Part shown: positions 62,301 through 64,000 of the stretch, piece after piece
Position numbering within the stretch: the first letter of the stretch is position 1
Layout: every line of letters begins with the position of its first letter
Source of the DNA: an uncultured Mycoplasmatota bacterium
GTDB lineage: Bacteria > Bacillota_I > Bacilli_A > RF39 > UBA660
Direction of reading: 5' to 3'
DNA: 64,000 bases
NCBI GenBank assembly: GCA_900547775.1
Contig: URHW01000001.1
Coordinates: 372,001 to 436,000 of the forward strand
Translations under genes and position numbers: made by a program
Notes under the pieces: model-generated
Database searches by the model: none
Told to the model about the DNA's origin: nothing
What the model saw: only the letters and a program-made list of their open reading frames with translations

Positions 62301-62469
62301 TTGTAAATGTTAAGATTAGAAGTTCATTTATGTGAACGCCTTTTTTAAGTTTAGTTATTACACGCTCAGTTAGTACGGCTGTTTTACCAGAACCAGCACC
62401 AGCTGATACGATAATATTGCTTCCTTCAGTGTTGATTGCTAGTTCTTGTTCTTTTGTCCATTTAGGCAT
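59371..62469 (-). CDS. addA: AddA helicase-nuclease subunit
   Basis: 1032 aa from ATG 62469 (AGAGGTGATG upstream). SF1A helicase: SAGAGSGKTAVLTERVI, MIDEYQDTSDMQ, QSIYRFRNA, NFRSR, TNIHKSKGLEY, LLYVALTRAKEKM; C-terminal RecB-family nuclease GVIDLMLEYNDHIDIIDYKLKN (Asp, DYK). With AddB it resects double-strand breaks for RecA loading and degrades foreign linear DNA. A little shorter than B. subtilis AddA (1232 aa). Overlaps the end of addB by 8 bp. Confidence 0.95.
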   Translation of the reverse strand: MPKWTKEQELAINTEGSNIIVSAGAGSGKTAVLTERVITKLKKGVHINELLILTFTNNAAAEMKERIKKAISKLPELTEEMNLIETANITTFDAYVLSLVKKYHYYLGLDAGLSIIDASIIKLEKKKLIDKIFEDQYQENNKDFINFITKYCVKNDKPLRKKILAIDSSLDLLINKEDFLNNYIDNYYTDKNLENLFNSYEKLIQNKINSIKNSLENLGYEIEEKTYQKFFTVLEPLIKAKDYNTIRLSLDFTMPRLPNGSGEKAKYYKTQISEITKSIKELCYFDKEVLINNLRSTKSDAKIIVDIIKVLHKETENYKYSKNMFEFNDISKLAIKLIKTNEEVRTNLKNSFKEIMIDEYQDTSDMQETFISQLENNNVYMVGDVKQSIYRFRNANPDIFKIKYDKYKNEDGGRKIDLNKNFRSREQVLDSINDIFNHIMDDFIGNANYHKEHRLIFGNQGFYIFGSNKNNNNLEIYNYEKDKDHTKEEIEAFIIGNDIKKKIKDKYQVLDDEVQRDITFKDCCILMDRTSSFDTYKKVFDYLQIPLNIYKDEDILFTDEVCLINNILGLIINIKNKLNNVDTNFYYTSIARSYLYNLDDNIIYNNLINKQLTTTEIYQKCLEISKNIDSMSNTEIIETIIKDFNFYDKMISKGNILYRSIILNNLLEKAQSLNDVGMNIYDMKDFFENLMENSEVIKLPAIISDSNSVTITNIHKSKGLEYKICYFSGFHKEFNLMDVKDKILYNEKYGLIMPSYNEGFSNTFINTIFKEDNLRNEISEKIRLLYVALTRAKEKMIIVTSLDSDKIYVTNNEKVIDDLDRMKYKSFKDILNSVYEYIEKYITNVNIPEINDDYKISKNINLDGLINTNKTISVDEKEFQTSPLEEKHFSKETSKLITEEEKNNMNFGTEMHYMLENTNLKNPDYTLLSPIEKSILENLLKNDIFKNINNAEIYQEYEFIDDNETSEKTGVIDLMLEYNDHIDIIDYKLKNIADNAYKKQLNGYKEYIKNKTHKQVATYLYSLLDRTLTKID

Positions 62470-64000
62470 TTTCATCACCTCTTAAAAATTTTAGTTCTTC
62501 GTCTGGGTATATGTACTTGTTATCTTTTTCAGTTTTAAAACAGATGCTTTGATATTTACAGAATTTGCAACTAATGTTGTCAATACCTTTAATTTTAGGT
62601 TCTATTTTGAAGTTTGCATTATCTATATTTTTAATCATTTCGTCTATTTTTTCTTCAGCAAATGTTCCTAAGTATTTTAATTCATCTTCAGTAAGTATTT
62701 TGGCGTATCTACTAAATCCATTTTGCGTTAGAGTCATACTTTTAATATACTCACTGTTTTCGTAGGTTGGATCAAACTCAGATATAAGATTTTCATTACC
62801 AATAGTGTAACCATTTAGTTTTAGGTGGTCGTTTATTTGTTCTTCTTTAGTTTTCCCAGGTTTAAAATTGATAATTGGGCTTATGATATTTTGTAGATAG
62901 ATACCGACAATTTTACTATTAGGATATAAGTTTTGAATTAGATAAATATATGTTGGAAGCTGGAGTTTTAGTCCATATGGTGCTAGTCTTAAATCAATAT
63001 CTGTTTCGCCAGTTTTGTAGTCGATTAAAACTATTTTGTCATCATACTTCATTATCTTATCTATAATACCAACAAATTTAATTTTGTTTTTTGTAATTTC
63101 AATATTTTTTTCACATTCTATTTCTTTATAGTTAGTAATGTTTAAATGTGAGTTAATATTTTTAACAACGTTTTTAAGTTCTTCTAGCATTTTATTTAAG
63201 AAGATTTTGTTTTCTAAAGTTAGGTTAAATGGATTTTCTTTAAGATAGCTTTCTGTTTCTGTATTAAAGTTGAAATTTTCTTTGAACATATTTTGTAATA
63301 TATGATGGCATAAAGAGCCTGCATAAGCATCAAAGGTTTGTTCATAATTATCTAATTTAAGAATATATGAGCAGTAATATTTGAAAGGACACTCATAGTA
63401 AGTATTTAATTTAGTATATGATAGGTTTAATTTGTCGTAAGTAAAGTTTATCTTGTGGTAGGTATTATCATATGTCATATATTCTATATTTTTATATGTG
63501 TTTAATAATATAGGGATGTTTATGTTGAAGGTTCCGTATTTTATATACTCGTCTAGAAGTAAACTTAAATTATACTTGTTACTTTGATTAGAATACGTGC
63601 TTGGTATGTAATCTTTTTTGATAACTTCTAGTTTAAATTCTTCGATAAGTGGGGAAGTTTTAGTACTGCCTTTTAAGTTCTGCTTACTTGTTGTAATAGT
63701 TAAATTCTTAGTATTATTAATTATTCTTTTCCAGATGATGAATTCATTGTTGTTCTTTTGATATGTTTGATCTAAATAAGGCGGTTTCTCTATATCTGAA
63801 ATATAATCTTCATCTTTATAATTATGAGGAATTGTTTCTTTATTTAGGTTTATTAAGTAAATATAATCGTCTTCTTCTGGGATATTATTTTTAAGGTCTA
63901 TTATATTAATAGAGTTTGTAAGTTTTTCACTTTTAAGTTTTGTGTGTTTAAATTCTTCTTTTAAGATGTCTTTAATTTCAGTGATATCTTTAATGAAACT
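62462..64000 (-). CDS. addB: AddB subunit, C-terminal part (runs off right edge)
   Basis: The frame is open from the stop at 62462 to the window edge (512 codons), so the methionine at 63478 is internal, not the start. C-terminal nuclease domain with the Fe-S cluster cysteines: Cys in YYECPFKYYC and CKFCKYQSIC (CxxCx5C), plus VLIDYKTGETD (DYK nuclease motif). This is the AddB RecB-like nuclease end; the helicase-like part lies outside the window. Confidence 0.92.
   Translation of the reverse strand, partial: SFIKDITEIKDILKEEFKHTKLKSEKLTNSINIIDLKNNIPEEDDYIYLINLNKETIPHNYKDEDYISDIEKPPYLDQTYQKNNNEFIIWKRIINNTKNLTITTSKQNLKGSTKTSPLIEEFKLEVIKKDYIPSTYSNQSNKYNLSLLLDEYIKYGTFNINIPILLNTYKNIEYMTYDNTYHKINFTYDKLNLSYTKLNTYYECPFKYYCSYILKLDNYEQTFDAYAGSLCHHILQNMFKENFNFNTETESYLKENPFNLTLENKIFLNKMLEELKNVVKNINSHLNITNYKEIECEKNIEITKNKIKFVGIIDKIMKYDDKIVLIDYKTGETDIDLRLAPYGLKLQLPTYIYLIQNLYPNSKIVGIYLQNIISPIINFKPGKTKEEQINDHLKLNGYTIGNENLISEFDPTYENSEYIKSMTLTQNGFSRYAKILTEDELKYLGTFAEEKIDEMIKNIDNANFKIEPKIKGIDNISCKFCKYQSICFKTEKDNKYIYPDEELKFLRGDENA

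Noticed and set aside
63478..63478. Start of a 338-aa AddB-like protein
   Set aside because: The frame continues without a stop to the window edge, so this methionine is internal to a longer addB.
1..64000. CRISPR array, retron, tRNA or rRNA genes
   Set aside because: I saw no regularly spaced repeats, no reverse transcriptase, no cloverleaf-like T-loop sequences and no rRNA in a read of both strands. Short or diverged ones could be missed by eye.

Overview
The window is AT-rich DNA of the low-GC Bacillota type. It combines a Bacillus-like housekeeping and sporulation gene order (rsmG, parB/noc, rpoE, prfA, prmC, spoIIR, mntP, murA, rpmE, rpiB, a DUF1146 gene, spoIID, spoIIQ) with pyruvate:ferredoxin oxidoreductase and AddAB. 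That suggests an anaerobic, endospore-forming Bacilli- or Erysipelotrichia-related bacterium, probably a gut commensal. The standard code applies: TGA ends real genes such as prfA, so this is not a TGA=Trp mollicute.

Layout. 1-18.0 kb is conserved chromosome: cell wall, translation termination, sporulation, PFOR, recG, and a short antisense-oriented structured RNA between nifJ and recG. At 18.02-18.16 kb there is a strong promoter and a small structured RNA with a C-rich stretch and a terminator hairpin. The motif CCCCCTGAA plus a GAAA-loop terminator recurs at 28.39 and 47.53 kb and, slightly diverged, at 51.70 kb. These four sites cut 18.1-51.7 kb into three tandem integrated segments. A (10.3 kb) has an integrase, a RepA-like ATPase, a small HTH-like protein, an XRE repressor, and a type IIL/MmeI-like restriction-modification enzyme flanked by ~90-bp inverted repeats. 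B (19.1 kb) has AbiE, a nuclease-nSTAND + OLD pair, an integrase, MobV, RepA, repressor, a GIY-YIG protein, a type I RM system and a HEPN-like gene. C (4.2 kb, decayed) has a Fic remnant, a GHKL ATPase/DUF4325/membrane-protein operon and an integrase remnant. Segment ends also carry TAGGTAC repeats, mostly paired 12 bp apart, that look like integrase arm-type sites.

51.77-64 kb returns to chromosome-like DNA: a broken B3/B4-domain gene, an orphan Dam methylase followed by a protein with two RNxxxH HEPN motifs, an alanine-racemase-family/ATP-grasp ligase pair, a small secreted protein, a UvrD-like helicase, and addA/addB. addB runs off the right edge.

How it works together: the 18-52 kb stretch is a defence island built by repeated site-specific integration at the terminator of one small RNA gene. 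Each arriving element appears to bring its own replacement terminator. The main undescribed candidates are (1) this sRNA-terminator attachment site and tandem array, (2) the GHKL-DUF4325-membrane operon, (3) the nuclease-nSTAND/OLD pair behind an attenuator, and (4) the Dam/tandem-HEPN pair. Functions are inferred from motifs read by eye; no searches were run.
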